Shown here piece after piece: positions 49,601 to 56,104 of a stretch of 64,000 bases of DNA (within the stretch, counting starts at the first letter, position 1; each line of letters begins with the position of its first letter). Made by a program: the position numbers and the translations under genes. Origin of the DNA: Valencia hispanica (Eukaryota > Chordata > Actinopteri > Cyprinodontiformes > Valenciidae); contig OY747713.1 of assembly GCA_963556495.2 (NCBI GenBank), positions 372,001 to 436,000 of the forward strand, given 5' to 3'. The notes beneath the pieces were generated by a model that made no database searches, had not been told where the DNA came from, and saw nothing but the letters and a program-made list of their open reading frames with translations.

Positions 49601-52166
49601 AGATTTTGTTTAATATGAGAGCGTGTGGTTAACGGTTTAAGTTTCCTGCTGCTGATAATCTTAGACTTGGGGGTGCCGGACGAGTTCTGGGAGACGGTAG
49701 GGGTGGATTTATTGTCCGGTTCCCTCAAATATCTGTAATAACCAGTGGGGGGAAGCTCCCAGGCTTATGGACACTAGTCCCAGGCGTTTGGTGTAGTCTA
49801 AGTTTAGGTGTTAATTGTGTCCCAAATTTGATTTGCTCATTCAGTCTGTCTGTAACGTTTCTAAATGGAGACTCATTTGATGTGGCTGAGTCACAGGAAG
49901 ATGAAGACTTGATCTCTGATGGTTGTTTATCTGTTCGGTCCTGTGGTGTCATCATGACTTGCTGTTTTTGTTCTCTGATATCCATGGGCGCCTCAAGGTC
50001 AGCTTTTGGGAGCAAATGTTTTGCTTTCTGATTTTGATAAGAAAAAATGTTTGCTGCTAACAGCCTTACTCCGGCCTTGTTCAGATAACGTAACATTTCT
50101 TTGAACAGATGGTTAGCACTTCCAAATACTTTGAAAATATGATTAAATGTGAACGACTTCTCAGCTGATTGTTTCTTCAACCATATATGGAGCATGCGGA
50201 GTCTGCTAAATCTTTCATCATTCCCTTCAGGGAATGTAGGACTGGACCTCGGTTCTGACTCAGCTGCTGGAAGATCAGGATCATAAATGCGTGGCTTCTA
50301 TAAACCTAACATTTGTTTGTGTTCTTTGGCGCCCCCAGGTGGTATCCTGATGTACGGCGCGCTGGTGCTGTTTGAGTCCGAGTTTGTTCATGTTGTGGCC
50401 ATCTCGTTCACGGCGCTCATCCTGACGGAGCTGCTGATGGTGGCGCTGACCGTCCGGACCTGGCACTGGCTCATGGTACTGGCCGAGTTCTTCAGCCTGG
50501 GCTGCTACCTCGCCTCGCTCGCCTTCCTCAACGAGTACTTCGGTACGTGTCAGAGTTCCTGCACCGTTCTGCTGTTAACTCGGTTTCTATTCGGAAGTAG
50601 CAGTAACTTTTCTGGATGAAGTTCTGGAGGGGAAACATCCTGGTGGACCACAGAAGGAATCAGTCTGGAGGTCAGATCAGGATCCCTGAAGGGTCTCCAT
50701 CCTTCAGAGCTGATCCGTCTGACAGGAGAAAACTGGAAATATTTTGGTTCATAATTTCACAATTTTTCCTCCAACTGTTCCAAAACAATGTTCTGCTGAT
50801 CCATGTTAGTTTCTAATGATTCTGAAGAACCAGAAGCTGTTAGTTTCTGAAATGATCTGTTGATGGGGTTCCTCCATCACTGCTCTTCTTCTTCTTCCTC
50901 TCTCCTCATTTCTTCTTCTTCTCCTTCTGCTTCTCTAATGTCTGTACCAGGCATAGGCAGGGTGTCGTTTGGAGCGTTCCTCGGTAGGTCCTCACCTTCT
51001 CCTCGTCTTCTCCTCATCTTTTCCTCGTCTTCTCCTCGTCTTCTCCTCATCTTCTCCTCACCTTTTCCTCACCTTTTCCTCACCTTCTCCTCATCTTCTC
51101 TTTTCTTCATCTTTTCCTCACCTTCTCCTCATCTTCTCCTCTTTTCTTCATCTTTTCCTCACCTTCTCCTCGTCTTCTCCTCGTCTTCTCCTCATCTTCT
51201 CTTTTCCTCACCTTCTCCTCATCTTCTCCTCATCTTCTCTTTTCTTCATCTTTTCCTCACCTTTTCCTCACCTTTTCCTCACCTTCTCCTCATCTTCTCC
51301 TCATCTTCTCCTCACCTTCTCCTCATCTTCTCTTTTTTTCATCTTTTCCTCACCTTTTCCTCACCTTCTCCTCATCTTCTCCTCATCTTCTCCTCTGTCT
51401 CTGCAGGTTGTTGTCCCGTGTTTTCAGTCCATCCCACCTCCTGTTGTTAAATCCTGAGATAATCACAGTGTCCCTTATGTTGCTTCTTGGGTTCAGATTT
51501 TGGCTCAAAGGGTTTCTGCCTTAAATGTTTTCAAGAACCAATCAGAGGAGGTCATCTGGTGTTATCGAAGGATTCTAGCATCTCATTGGTCAAAGTTTCT
51601 GCAGTGACATAAATCCTTATAGTTCCTGAGGGACGCTGAACCGACGAACCGGTTTCAGTTTCAGGAGTTAATCTCTAACTTTGCTCCAGTCTCCTGCTGC
51701 CAGCGCTGCATAAGCTCTTTGATGGTGGTACCATGAGCTTGTTGGATCACCTTGGACTTGAAGCTCTTGATGGTCCAGAAAAGCTTTGAGGTTTTTCTTT
51801 TCTGCTCTTTTGATTCGTTTCATAAAACTGCAGTAAAAGTTTGTGGTTGTGAATAAAATCTGGAAACATTTAATGGGTGTGAACATTTTTGAAGGTTTTA
51901 AATTAATGGAGTTGTTTTAGATTTTAAAAAGTGAGTTTCTGTAACATTTGTGTTTCTGCAGAGACTTTGTGTTTATTAAAGCTTCTGGTTTAATGTTTTA
52001 ATTTGTCGCTTCCTTCCTTCCTTCCTCAGACCTTTCCTTCATCACGACGTGGCCTTTCCTCTGGAAGGTGTCGGCCATCACACTCATCAGCTGTCTTCCT
52101 CTCTACATCATCAAATACCTGAAACGTAAATTTTCCCCTCCAAGCTACTCCAAGCTGTCCTCCTAA
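18425..52166 (+). CDS. atp9b: atp9b, phospholipid-transporting P4-ATPase IIB, exons for the C-terminal 963 residues
   Basis: A P4-ATPase of the ATP9 group: multi-spanning endosome/trans-Golgi proteins that need no CDC50 partner. ATP9 proteins act in membrane trafficking, and direct flippase activity is less certain than for other P4-ATPases. Twenty-six exons total 2892 coding bases, exactly 964 codons with the stop. In residues counted from the first codon here: DGET at 84-87 (dephosphorylation loop), PISL at 235-238 (membrane helix 4), phosphorylated Asp of DKTGT at 282, KGA near 473, TGDK at 582-585, GDGGND at 689-694. ATP9B rather than ATP9A is indicated by [25 protein letters not shown] and the [11 protein letters not shown] microexon. 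About 180 N-terminal residues are encoded to the left of the window. No frame breaks: this is a working gene as far as seen. Confidence 0.95.
18973..19031 (+). CDS. atp9b: atp9b exon 2 of window
   Basis: Acceptor TTCAG, donor GTAACA. Encodes [19 protein letters not shown], actuator domain. Confidence 0.95.
19985..20036 (+). CDS. atp9b: atp9b exon 3 of window
   Basis: Acceptor TGCAG, donor GTCAGT, ends phase 1. Encodes [17 protein letters not shown]. Confidence 0.93.
20656..21044. mobile_element. MITE with CAGGCATAACATTATGACC ends
   Basis: 389 bp with inverted ends CAGGCATAACATTATGACC (20656 onward) and its complement ending at 21044, AAA on both flanks. Non-coding. It sits in atp9b intron 3, 57 bp upstream of the next exon. 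Its superfamily cannot be assigned from the ends alone. Confidence 0.75.
21102..21196 (+). CDS. atp9b: atp9b exon 4 of window
   Basis: Acceptor TCCAG, donor GTACGG. Encodes [20 protein letters not shown], with the DGET motif that completes the catalytic cycle, and ends PAVG. Confidence 0.95.
22467..22547 (+). CDS. atp9b: atp9b exon 5 of window
   Basis: Acceptor TCCAG, donor GTACTG. Encodes [20 protein letters not shown] and FEGNFTR. Confidence 0.95.
22548..23761. other. atp9b intron 5
   Basis: No gene. The stretch 23620-23650 (CCTCCACCACCGTGCTTCAC) resembles the reverse of the VKHGGG motif of Tc1 transposases, so a weak Tc1 relic is possible. Confidence 0.4.
23762..23837 (+). CDS. atp9b: atp9b exon 6 of window
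   Basis: Follows a long T tract ending GTAG; donor GTGAGT, ends phase 1. Encodes [20 protein letters not shown] and TVVAS. Confidence 0.95.
23980..24110. repeat. dispersed teleost repeat fragment
   Basis: A GCTCTTTTTCAGTCAGAGGA to CACAGCTGCCCTGGGG stretch of a style often seen dispersed in fish genomes. Recognised by eye only. Confidence 0.4.
24364..24856. mobile_element. TTAA-flanked MITE
   Basis: 493 bp flanked by TTAA (24360-24363 and 24857-24860). The inverted ends begin AGAGGCTATATGCAACTTTT and match at about 17 of 20 positions. Non-coding. It was moved by a TTAA-specific transposase (piggyBac or Kolobok type), but its ends differ from the element at 6920-14199. Confidence 0.8.
24975..25530 (-). 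mobile_element. LINE 3' tail, inverted relative to 41197-41760
   Basis: The 3' untranslated tail of an L2/CR1-type LINE (AATAAACTG-type end near 25080 on the minus strand), plus about 100 bp beyond it shared with the copy at 41197-41760. The two are near-identical reverse complements. A related tail occurs at 61300-61660. Confidence 0.85.
25627..25683. repeat. AT dinucleotide microsatellite
   Basis: A nearly pure run of TA repeats of about 57 bp in atp9b intron 6. Confidence 0.97.
25771..26010 (-). mobile_element. hAT transposase C-terminal relic
   Basis: The minus strand reads [20 protein letters not shown], the hAT C-terminal dimerisation motif, within an 80-codon open stretch. Nothing else of the element could be traced. 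Confidence 0.6.
26865..26915 (-). mobile_element. LINE reverse-transcriptase motif relic
   Basis: The minus strand reads [12 protein letters not shown], resembling the GVPQGxVLGP motif of LINE reverse transcriptases. Short, with no frame around it. Confidence 0.45.
27354..27430 (+). CDS. atp9b: atp9b exon 7 of window
   Basis: Acceptor GACAG, donor GTGAAG. Completes a split Gly and encodes [20 protein letters not shown] and YAKNK, near the start of membrane helix 3. Confidence 0.95.
27850..28340 (-). mobile_element. Tc1-like transposase relic
   Basis: The stretch corresponds to the catalytic part of a common fish Tc1-like transposase on the minus strand. The + strand shows TCTCATCTTCCTCCTGACAA, GGCAGGTACCAAGTGCTGCT and TCAGCAGAAGGAAGCATGAA, which I recognise from that family. 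It is broken by many changes. The N-terminal part of the same kind of protein appears at 53782-54030. Confidence 0.65.
28641..30364. other. atp9b intron 7, non-coding
   Basis: No exon recognised. AT-rich in part, with a C run near 30084-30099. Open frames on both strands at 29025-29403 match nothing I know. Confidence 0.4.
30365..30541 (+). mobile_element. LINE 3' tail with TTGAA repeats
   Basis: Reads GAATTGGCGCTATATAAATA then AACTGAATTGAATTGAATTG, the tail of an L2/CR1-type LINE, heavily 5'-truncated. Confidence 0.7.
31178..31222. repeat. G tract facing a C tract
   Basis: A 12-base G-rich run (31178-31189) is followed after 17 bases by a 16-base C-rich run (31207-31222), able to form a short G:C hairpin in the atp9b intron 7 transcript. 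Confidence 0.85.
31732..31892 (+). CDS. atp9b: atp9b exon 8 of window
   Basis: Acceptor TACAG, donor GTGCGG, ends phase 2. Encodes [20 protein letters not shown] to SYIIPIS: membrane helices 3 and 4, including the Pro of the PISL motif whose Ser codon is split here. Confidence 0.96.
31977..32119 (+). CDS. atp9b: atp9b exon 9 of window
   Basis: Acceptor TGCAG, donor GTGGGA, ends phase 1 inside DKTG. Encodes [20 protein letters not shown], then [20 protein letters not shown]. The phosphorylated Asp is codon 32110-32112. Confidence 0.97.
32866..32978 (+). CDS. atp9b: atp9b exon 10 of window
   Basis: Acceptor TGCAG, donor GTGAGC. Completes DKTG and continues [20 protein letters not shown], then [14 protein letters not shown]: phosphorylation domain. 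Confidence 0.97.
33525..33920. repeat. dispersed repeat with TTTATTGTCCCA start
   Basis: Begins ATAGAATAGAATAGTCCTTT and is A-rich throughout, like the 3' ends of several fish retroelements. The family is not assigned. Confidence 0.45.
34495..34749 (+). CDS. atp9b: atp9b exon 11 of window
   Basis: Acceptor TCCAG, donor GTAAAC. Encodes the variable Ser/Pro-rich linker and then [28 protein letters not shown] and YQASSPDE: start of the nucleotide-binding domain. The [15 protein letters not shown] block separates ATP9B from ATP9A. Confidence 0.95.
35130..35315. repeat. dispersed teleost repeat fragment
   Basis: Reads GTAAATGGACTGAACTTGTA to AACCTACAACCCTCCGATTG, a repeat of a kind very common in fish introns. 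Recognised by eye only. Confidence 0.5.
35379..36102. mobile_element. non-autonomous hAT element
   Basis: The ends CAGTGTTTCTCAAACT and (complement) CAGTTTTTCTCAAACT are typical of hAT. The flanks CCTTAACC (35371-35378) and CCTTAAAG (36103-36110) look like an 8-bp target duplication matching at 6 of 8 positions. Non-coding, about 724 bp. Confidence 0.75.
36111..37700. other. atp9b intron 11, non-coding
   Basis: I see no exon or clear element. Short open frames around 36442-36624 and 36795-37025 match no family I know. Confidence 0.4.
37706..37930 (-). mobile_element. RTE/Rex3-like LINE C-terminal relic
   Basis: The minus strand reads [20 protein letters not shown] and YLIRM, a diverged form of the block VEPLLLHIERSQLRWLGHLV seen in the Rex3 copy at 16060-16110. 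Confidence 0.55.
37998..38180 (-). mobile_element. L2/CR1 LINE 3' fragment
   Basis: Closely follows the 2985-3135 segment of the LINE copy at 2888-3690 (AACATTGGAAATTAAAAGT, then AAGCAAGAGAGCATGAACAC and AAAGGCAATTCTAAGCAGAT). Confidence 0.75.
39036..39197 (+). CDS. atp9b: atp9b exon 12 of window
   Basis: Acceptor TCCAG, donor GTGGGG. Encodes [20 protein letters not shown] to [15 protein letters not shown]: nucleotide-binding domain. Confidence 0.96.
39282..39374 (+). CDS. atp9b: atp9b exon 13 of window
   Basis: Acceptor TCCAG, donor GTAGGA. Encodes [20 protein letters not shown] and NDWLEEE, with the KGA ATP-binding motif. The first residue is Glu, where mammalian ATP9 has Asp. Confidence 0.96.
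39480..39625 (-). mobile_element. Tc1-like relic
   Basis: The + strand reads CACAGCATGATGCAGCCACC, the complement of the KHGGGSIMLWG-type motif of Tc1 transposases. Too short to say more. Confidence 0.45.
39626..41185. other. atp9b intron 13, non-coding
   Basis: No exon recognised. A short [13 protein letters not shown] stretch near 40400 may be another RTE LINE trace. Confidence 0.4.
41197..41760 (+). mobile_element. LINE 3' tail, inverted copy of 24975-25530
   Basis: Runs from GTTCTCTTATATCAGATCTT through GACGGTCGTGGCAGATGGCC to the AATAAACTG tail near 41660, then about 90 bp more that is also shared with the 24975 copy. It lies 25 bp upstream of atp9b exon 14. Confidence 0.85.
41786..41869 (+). 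CDS. atp9b: atp9b exon 14 of window
   Basis: Acceptor GTCAG, donor GTAAAG. Encodes [20 protein letters not shown] and EEQYQDFE. Confidence 0.96.
42245..42880 (+). mobile_element. Tc1-like transposase relic
   Basis: The + strand reads [20 protein letters not shown] (near 42385) and, in another frame, [11 protein letters not shown] (near 42617), the order and spacing of the Tc1 catalytic domain. Several frame changes. In atp9b intron 14. Confidence 0.75.
42981..43151 (+). CDS. atp9b: atp9b exon 15 of window
   Basis: Acceptor TCCAG, donor GTCGGT. Encodes [20 protein letters not shown] through [20 protein letters not shown] to NAGIK. Confidence 0.96.
43228..43326 (+). CDS. atp9b: atp9b exon 16 of window
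   Basis: Acceptor CTCAG, donor GTGCGC. Encodes [20 protein letters not shown], with the TGDK motif of the phosphorylation domain, then [13 protein letters not shown]. Confidence 0.97.
43423..43512 (+). CDS. atp9b: atp9b exon 17 of window
   Basis: Acceptor GCAG, donor GTACTA. Encodes [20 protein letters not shown] and [10 protein letters not shown]. Confidence 0.96.
43636..43780 (+). CDS. atp9b: atp9b exon 18 of window
   Basis: Acceptor TGCAG, donor GTGGGC, ends phase 1. Encodes [20 protein letters not shown], then [14 protein letters not shown] and RTCAI. Confidence 0.96.
43829..44290. mobile_element. MITE with CACACGTAGC ends
   Basis: Inverted ends GCCATGTTCACACGTAGC and (complement) GCCTTGTCCACACGTAGC bound about 460 bp of non-coding DNA in atp9b intron 18. 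Such ends are common on hAT-like MITEs in fish; superfamily not proven here. Confidence 0.6.
44597..44661 (+). CDS. atp9b: atp9b exon 19 of window
   Basis: Acceptor GGCAG, donor GTAAAA. Completes [20 protein letters not shown] and GK; GDGGND is the metal-binding hinge motif. Confidence 0.97.
44830..44985 (+). CDS. atp9b: atp9b exon 20 of window
   Basis: Acceptor TGCAG, donor GTACGG. Encodes [20 protein letters not shown] to [13 protein letters not shown], leading into membrane helix 5. Confidence 0.97.
45065..45129 (+). CDS. atp9b: atp9b exon 21 of window
   Basis: Acceptor CTCAG, donor GTAAGT, ends phase 2. Encodes [20 protein letters not shown] and V. Confidence 0.96.
45397..45505 (+). CDS. 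atp9b: atp9b exon 22 of window
   Basis: Acceptor TGCAG, donor GTACCA. Encodes [20 protein letters not shown] and [16 protein letters not shown]. Confidence 0.97.
45583..45640 (+). CDS. atp9b: atp9b exon 23 of window
   Basis: Acceptor TTCAG, donor GTAAGC, ends phase 1. Encodes [20 protein letters not shown] minisatellite begins about 15-20 bases after its donor. Confidence 0.96.
45655..46375. repeat. 27-bp minisatellite
   Basis: About 27 tandem units of 26-27 bp with core GAAGACGCTTCG and TCCCTCG, alternating GGGGTCC and CCTCC variants. Long open frames on both strands here are only a result of the repeat. Confidence 0.96.
46376..47326. other. atp9b intron 23, non-coding, with G run
   Basis: No exon. 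A run of 17-18 G (one T) lies at 46862-46880 and could form a quadruplex. Confidence 0.5.
47327..47712. mobile_element. probable hAT-type MITE fragment
   Basis: Starts GGCACCAACCTTTTTTTCAC and carries CATGGACCGGTTTAATATC and CACGGACCGGCC motifs of a kind very common in fish hAT MITEs. Ends not resolved. Confidence 0.45.
47716..50210 (-). mobile_element. L2/CR1-clade LINE, best copy in window, internally deleted
   Basis: Minus-strand element in atp9b intron 23. From 5' to 3': an ORF1-like C-terminal piece (50195-49725), the apurinic endonuclease (N-terminal part at 49444-49600 with [27 protein letters not shown] and HTLDLIIS within 49327-48900), then a jump that removes the reverse-transcriptase core including YADD, then the C-terminal part and the tail near 47720. 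Positions 47716-48330 match the copy at 2888-3690. Confidence 0.85.
48338..49327 (-). pseudogene. LINE ORF2 remnant: endonuclease joined to C-terminal RT part
   Basis: A 329-codon open frame. Residues 1 to about 140 carry endonuclease motifs ([33 protein letters not shown]). About residues 170-270 are the Lys/Arg-rich linker region ([14 protein letters not shown]). At about residue 273 it passes directly into [20 protein letters not shown] and [13 protein letters not shown], which in the copy at position 1 lies after the YADD box. The polymerase core is thus deleted in frame. Confidence 0.8.
50339..50542 (+). CDS. atp9b: atp9b exon 24 of window
   Basis: Acceptor CCCAG, donor GTACGT, ends phase 1. 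Encodes [20 protein letters not shown], then [20 protein letters not shown] and AFLNEYF: membrane helices 7-9. Confidence 0.97.
50878..50950 (+). promoter_or_regulatory. pyrimidine-rich tract before the microexon
   Basis: CTCTTCTTCTTCTTCCTCTC and further TCTTCTTCTCCTTCTG runs directly upstream of the microexon acceptor, rich in UCUU-type sites that PTB-family splicing repressors bind. The regulatory role is inferred. Confidence 0.45.
50951..50983 (+). CDS. atp9b: atp9b exon 25 of window: 33-base microexon
   Basis: Acceptor ACCAG, donor GTAGGT. It begins and ends in phase 1, so skipping it keeps the frame. Encodes [11 protein letters not shown], an 11-residue insert known in ATP9B and absent from ATP9A. 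Skipping joins exons 24 and 26 directly, giving an ATP9A-like junction. Confidence 0.93.
50988..51403. repeat. homopyrimidine tandem tract
   Basis: About 415 bp of almost pure C/T on the + strand, made of CTTCTCCTCAT-like units, starting 4 bases after the microexon donor. It ends CTCTGCAG at 51398-51405, which looks like a splice acceptor. It carries many TCTT motifs and could form triplex DNA. Confidence 0.92.
52030..52166 (+). CDS. atp9b: atp9b exon 26 of window, terminal coding exon
   Basis: Acceptor CTCAG. Completes an Asp codon and encodes [36 protein letters not shown] and PSYSKLSS, ending TAA at 52164-52166: last membrane helix and short cytosolic tail. Confidence 0.97.
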
Positions 52167-53072
52167 GCCCATCGGGGGGAAGATCCTGATTCTGGGTGAC
52201 GGACAGCGACCCCTGCTGGCCGAAGGAACACTGGACGCATCATAAACTGAGAATCTTTCTTAATTTGAAAACAGGAGGACGAGAGGGAAGGACCGAAGCA
52301 TCCAACCTGGTTTAGGTCGATCTGCCTTCAGCTGTTTTAAACTTTTCTACGGTCTGAATGCTACAGCTGCACAGTTTGCTTTTATAAAACCTTTTTTTTA
52401 ACTGTTTTTTATTCTGCTTGTTGTGTTTTGCTGGAGGGGATATAAAGTTCCCACATGTTGCTGTAAATCCTGCAGCTTCAGTCAGTAACGGAACCAAAAC
52501 GTCATGAAGCCGCTCGTGTTTTCTTTATTTACTGCAGACTCAGCCATCTGGGCGTAGAACCAGCAACCCTCAGGCAGGAAGTGGCAGCTGGTTTTGTGCC
52601 TCTATGTTTCGTCTGTTTAACGTCCGGAAAGTTCACCTGAAACATCGAGTCCCAAACTGCTGACCTGCTTTCAGATCCAGGTTCTGAAGCCTGTTTTTAA
52701 GGTGGAATGAGTTTTATCATTCTCCGTCTGCATCAGAGCAAAGAAGTAGAGATCCAACTAGATGTTTCTCTACTTTAATCAGATCACTGCAGAACTCTGC
52801 TCACTTTTTGACCTTTGACCTGGAGAATGTTGCTGCTCTGCTGGTAAAAACAAACCTGGATGCATTTTTTAGGAAGAATCGGCTCCGCTGGACCACTTTG
52901 ATGCAAACTGAGTTCAATCGAGTGTTTTTTGTTTTTTTTACTGTTTCCTGCTCTGAATCCTGTTTTCTACTGATTGGTTTGTGTCGTGTTTGTTTCATTC
53001 CTTGTCCTAAAGTGCTGTCAGTATTTATTTAAAGAAATTTTCCTTATTAAAGAAACGAATGCTGGGAAAACT
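52167..53072 (+). other. atp9b: atp9b 3' untranslated region (probable)
   Basis: Non-coding sequence after the stop. The right limit is set by the ATTAAA signal at 53046-53051 plus about 20 bases. No transcript data can be seen, so other poly(A) sites are possible. Confidence 0.55.
53046..53051 (+). terminator. atp9b: probable polyadenylation signal of atp9b
   Basis: ATTAAA in an AT-rich setting, about 880 bases after the stop codon. Confidence 0.5.
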
Positions 53073-53781
53073 TCTATTCTATTAACTTTGTGGCCACTAG
53101 ATGGAGACAGAGGCTGATTTCTGTTAACAGGGATTATAACATGACATCTGTAACCCAGGTTAGCAACGCAGTAAAGTAAGTACACCCTTGTTGCTACTGT
53201 GAGGTTGAGAAGTATCAGGCAGGTGGTTCTGATGGACCTACTCCTCTGGTCCATTCAGGTTAGGATAAAGCTTAAAATAAAGAACTTTTTAAAGATGAAA
53301 AGTTTGCTGCTAGTCTTACTGAGTTGATGAGAATCAGTCAAAACTCAACTTCAAACGAAAACTGCAGGTTTAGTTTTTAACTTCCAGAAATAAAACTTTG
53401 AACTGAAACCGTTGAGTTGGACTTCCTGTGTAGTCCGACTCAGCAGCACAGAGGAGTACTGCTGGGTCGGACTGCATTTACAGGTGAAACCTGAAAAACT
53501 AGAATATCGAGCAAAAGTTCATTAATGTCAGTTATTCAACTTAAAAGGTGAAACTAATATATGATACAGACTCATTACAAGCAAAGTGAGATATTTCAGC
53601 CTTTATTTGTTATTATTTTGATGATTATGGTTTACAGTTTATGAAGACCCAAAAATCTCAGAAAATCTGAATATTCTGAACAGGTAGAATATTTTAGGTT
53701 CAAAGTGTCCGACTGTAATCAGCTCCAAATGGTTCCTGTCCCTTTAAATGGTCTCAGTCTGGTTCTGTAGGAATCATAATC
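53073..53781. other. intergenic, with transposon-like flank
   Basis: From about 53490 on, TACAGACTCATTACAAGCAA, then AGTGAGATATTTCAGCC, resembles the terminal part of the same Tc1-like family as the relic that follows. Confidence 0.5.
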
Positions 53782-54033
53782 ATGGAGAAAACTGCTGACC
53801 TGACAGAAAGCCATCACTGACCTCCTCCATGAGGAGGGAAAGCCTCAAGAAGGTGGATGTTCCCAAAGTGCTGCATCAAAGCGCATTAATAGGAAGTTAT
53901 GTGGAAGGAAAAGGTGCAGGGATGAGTGCAGCCTGGAGAGGATTGTCAGTAAAAGGTCATTGAAAAGTGTTGCTGACCTTCATAAGGAGCGGATTGAGGC
54001 TGGAGTTAGAGCATCAAGAGGCTCAGACGGATC
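53782..54033 (+). mobile_element. Tc1-like transposase N-terminal relic
   Basis: The + strand starts MEKTADLTE and, with frame changes, gives QSAASKRINRKLCG-like helix-turn-helix sequence, then LERIVS and LHKERIEAGVRASR, and RRILDM at the edge of the minisatellite. It is the DNA-binding half of a common fish Tc1-like transposase. Confidence 0.7.
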
Positions 54034-55685
54034 CTGGACATGAGCTTCACATGTCCTGTTCCTCTAGTCCTGGACATGAGCTTCACATGTCATGTTCCTC
54101 TTGTCCTGGACATGAGCTTCACATGTCCTGTTCCTCTAGTCCTGGACATGAGCTTCACAGGTCCTGTTCCTCTTGTCCTGGACATGAGCTTCACATGTCA
54201 TGTTCCTCTAGTCCTGGACATGAGCTTCACATGTCCTGTTCATCTAGTCCTGGACATGAGCTTCACGTGTCCTGTTCCTCTAGTCCTGGACATCAGCTTC
54301 ACATGTCCTGTTCCTCTAGTCCTGGACATCAGCTTCACATGTCCTGTTCCTCTAGTCCTGGACATGAGCTTCACATGTCCTGTTCATCTAGTCCTGGACA
54401 TGAGCTTCACGTGTCCTGTTCCTCTTGTCCTGGACATGAGCTTCACATGTCCTGTTCCTCTAGTCCTGGACATGAGCTTCACATGTCCTGTTCCTCTAGT
54501 CCTGGACATCAGCTTCACATGTCCTGTTCCTCTAGTCCTGGACATGAGCTTCACATGTCCTGTTCCTCTAGTCCTGGACATGAGCTTCACATGTCCTGTT
54601 CCTCTAGTCCTGGACATGAGCTTCACATGTCCTGTTCCTCTAGTCCTGGACATGAGCTTCACATGTCCTGTTCCTCTGGACATGAGCTTCACATGTCCTG
54701 TTCCTCTGGACATGAGCTTCACATGTCCTGTTCCTCTTGTCCTGGACATGAGCTTCACATGTCCTGTTCCTCTAGTCCTGGACATGAGCTTCACATGTCC
54801 TGTTCCTCTAGTCCTGGACATGAGCTTCACATGTCCTGTTCCTCTAGTCCTGGACATGAGCTTCACATGTCCTGTTCCTCTGGACATGAGCTTCACATGT
54901 CCTGTTCCTCTAGTCCTGGACATCAGCTTCACATGTCCTGTTCCTCTTGTGCTGGACATGAGCTTCACATGTCCTGTTCCTCTAGTCCTGGACATCAGCT
55001 TCACATGTCCTGTTCCTCTTGTGCTGGACATGAACTTCACATGTCCTGTTCCTCTGGACATGAGCTTCACATGTCCTGTTCCTCTAGTCCTGGACATGAG
55101 CTTCACATGTCCTGTTCCTCTAGTCCTGGACATCAGCTTCACATGTCCTGTTCCTCTAGTCCTGGACATGAGCTTCACATGTCCTGTTCTCCTGGACATC
55201 AGCTTCACATGTCCTGTTCCTCTTGTGCTGGACATGAACTTCACATGTCCTGTTCCTCTGGACACGAGCTTCACATGTCCTGTTCCTCTGGACATTGGCT
55301 TCACGTGTCCTGTTCCTCTGGACATTGGCTTCACATGTCCTGTTCCTCTGGACATGAGCTTCACATGTCCTGTTCCTCTGGACATGAACTTCACATGTCC
55401 TGTTCTCCTGGACATGAGCTTCACATGTCCTGTTCCTCTGGACATGAGCTTCACATGTCCTGTTCCTCTGGACATGAGCTTCACATGTCCTGTTCCTTTT
55501 GTCCCGGAAATGAGCTTCACATGTCCTGTTCTCCTGGACATGAGCTTCACATGTCCTGTTCCTCTAGTCATGGACATGAGCTTCACATGTCCTGTTCCTC
55601 TAGTCCTGGACATGAGCTTCACATGTCCTGTTCCTCTTGTCCTGGACATGAGCTTCACATGTCCTGAGCTTCACATGTCCTGTTC
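54034..55685. repeat. 36/30-bp minisatellite, 1.65 kb
   Basis: About 48 units of CTGGACATGAGCTTCACATG plus TCCTGTTCCTCTAGTC (36 bp) or a 30-bp form lacking six bases. Both lengths are multiples of three, so all units stay in phase and three frames remain open for hundreds of codons (566 and 552 codons on +, 424 on -). The first unit continues the Tc1 relic in frame (RRILDMSFTC). Confidence 0.96.
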
Positions 55686-56104
55686 AAGCTGCTCCTGAAC
55701 AACAAACGTCAGAAGCGTCTTACCTGGGCTCAGTGGCGGTCCTAGACTATTTGGTGCCCTAGGCGAGCTTGACTGATGGCGCCCCTTGCCCACGAAAAAA
55801 GAAGTCATGTCCAAAGAATTGTACATTTATTTAGATAATGATAGTGTAACAATAACAATATAACACGGGTAAAAGAATAAAGCTGTTCAATAAATATACA
55901 AAAAAAAAGTTTAACTTGAACAGTAATGCAACATCTGACAACAAAGTGCACACTAAAGAACCCAAACACAAAATAAATTAACAATAAAACATTGTGTACA
56001 AAATTATATTATATAAAACTGTTGAAAAAAATAATTAGACATAACTTTTTTTTTTCTCGCCGCATATTTGGCGTCTTCCATAACAGAGCAGAGCTACAGC
56101 CTCA
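55686..56104. other. non-coding stretch, probable MITE piece
   Basis: Begins CAGTGGCGGTCCTAGACTAT and GCGCCCCTTGCCCACG, a style of end seen in fish MITEs, then AT-rich. No gene. Confidence 0.35.

Noticed and set aside
50860..51457. Two overlapping 160-200 codon frames rich in Ser, Leu and Phe
   Set aside because: Translation of the homopyrimidine tract; not a protein gene. Only the 33-base microexon within is coding.
18425..52166. Assignment of the P4-ATPase as ATP9A
   Set aside because: [25 protein letters not shown] and the [11 protein letters not shown] exon fit ATP9B; only the very end (PPSYSKLSS) looks as close to ATP9A.
53967..55698. Open frames of 566 and 552 codons (+) and 424 codons (-) that look like long repetitive proteins
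   Set aside because: They arise because minisatellite units are multiples of three bases and lack stops in several frames; no domain, no start context, and equal openness on both strands.
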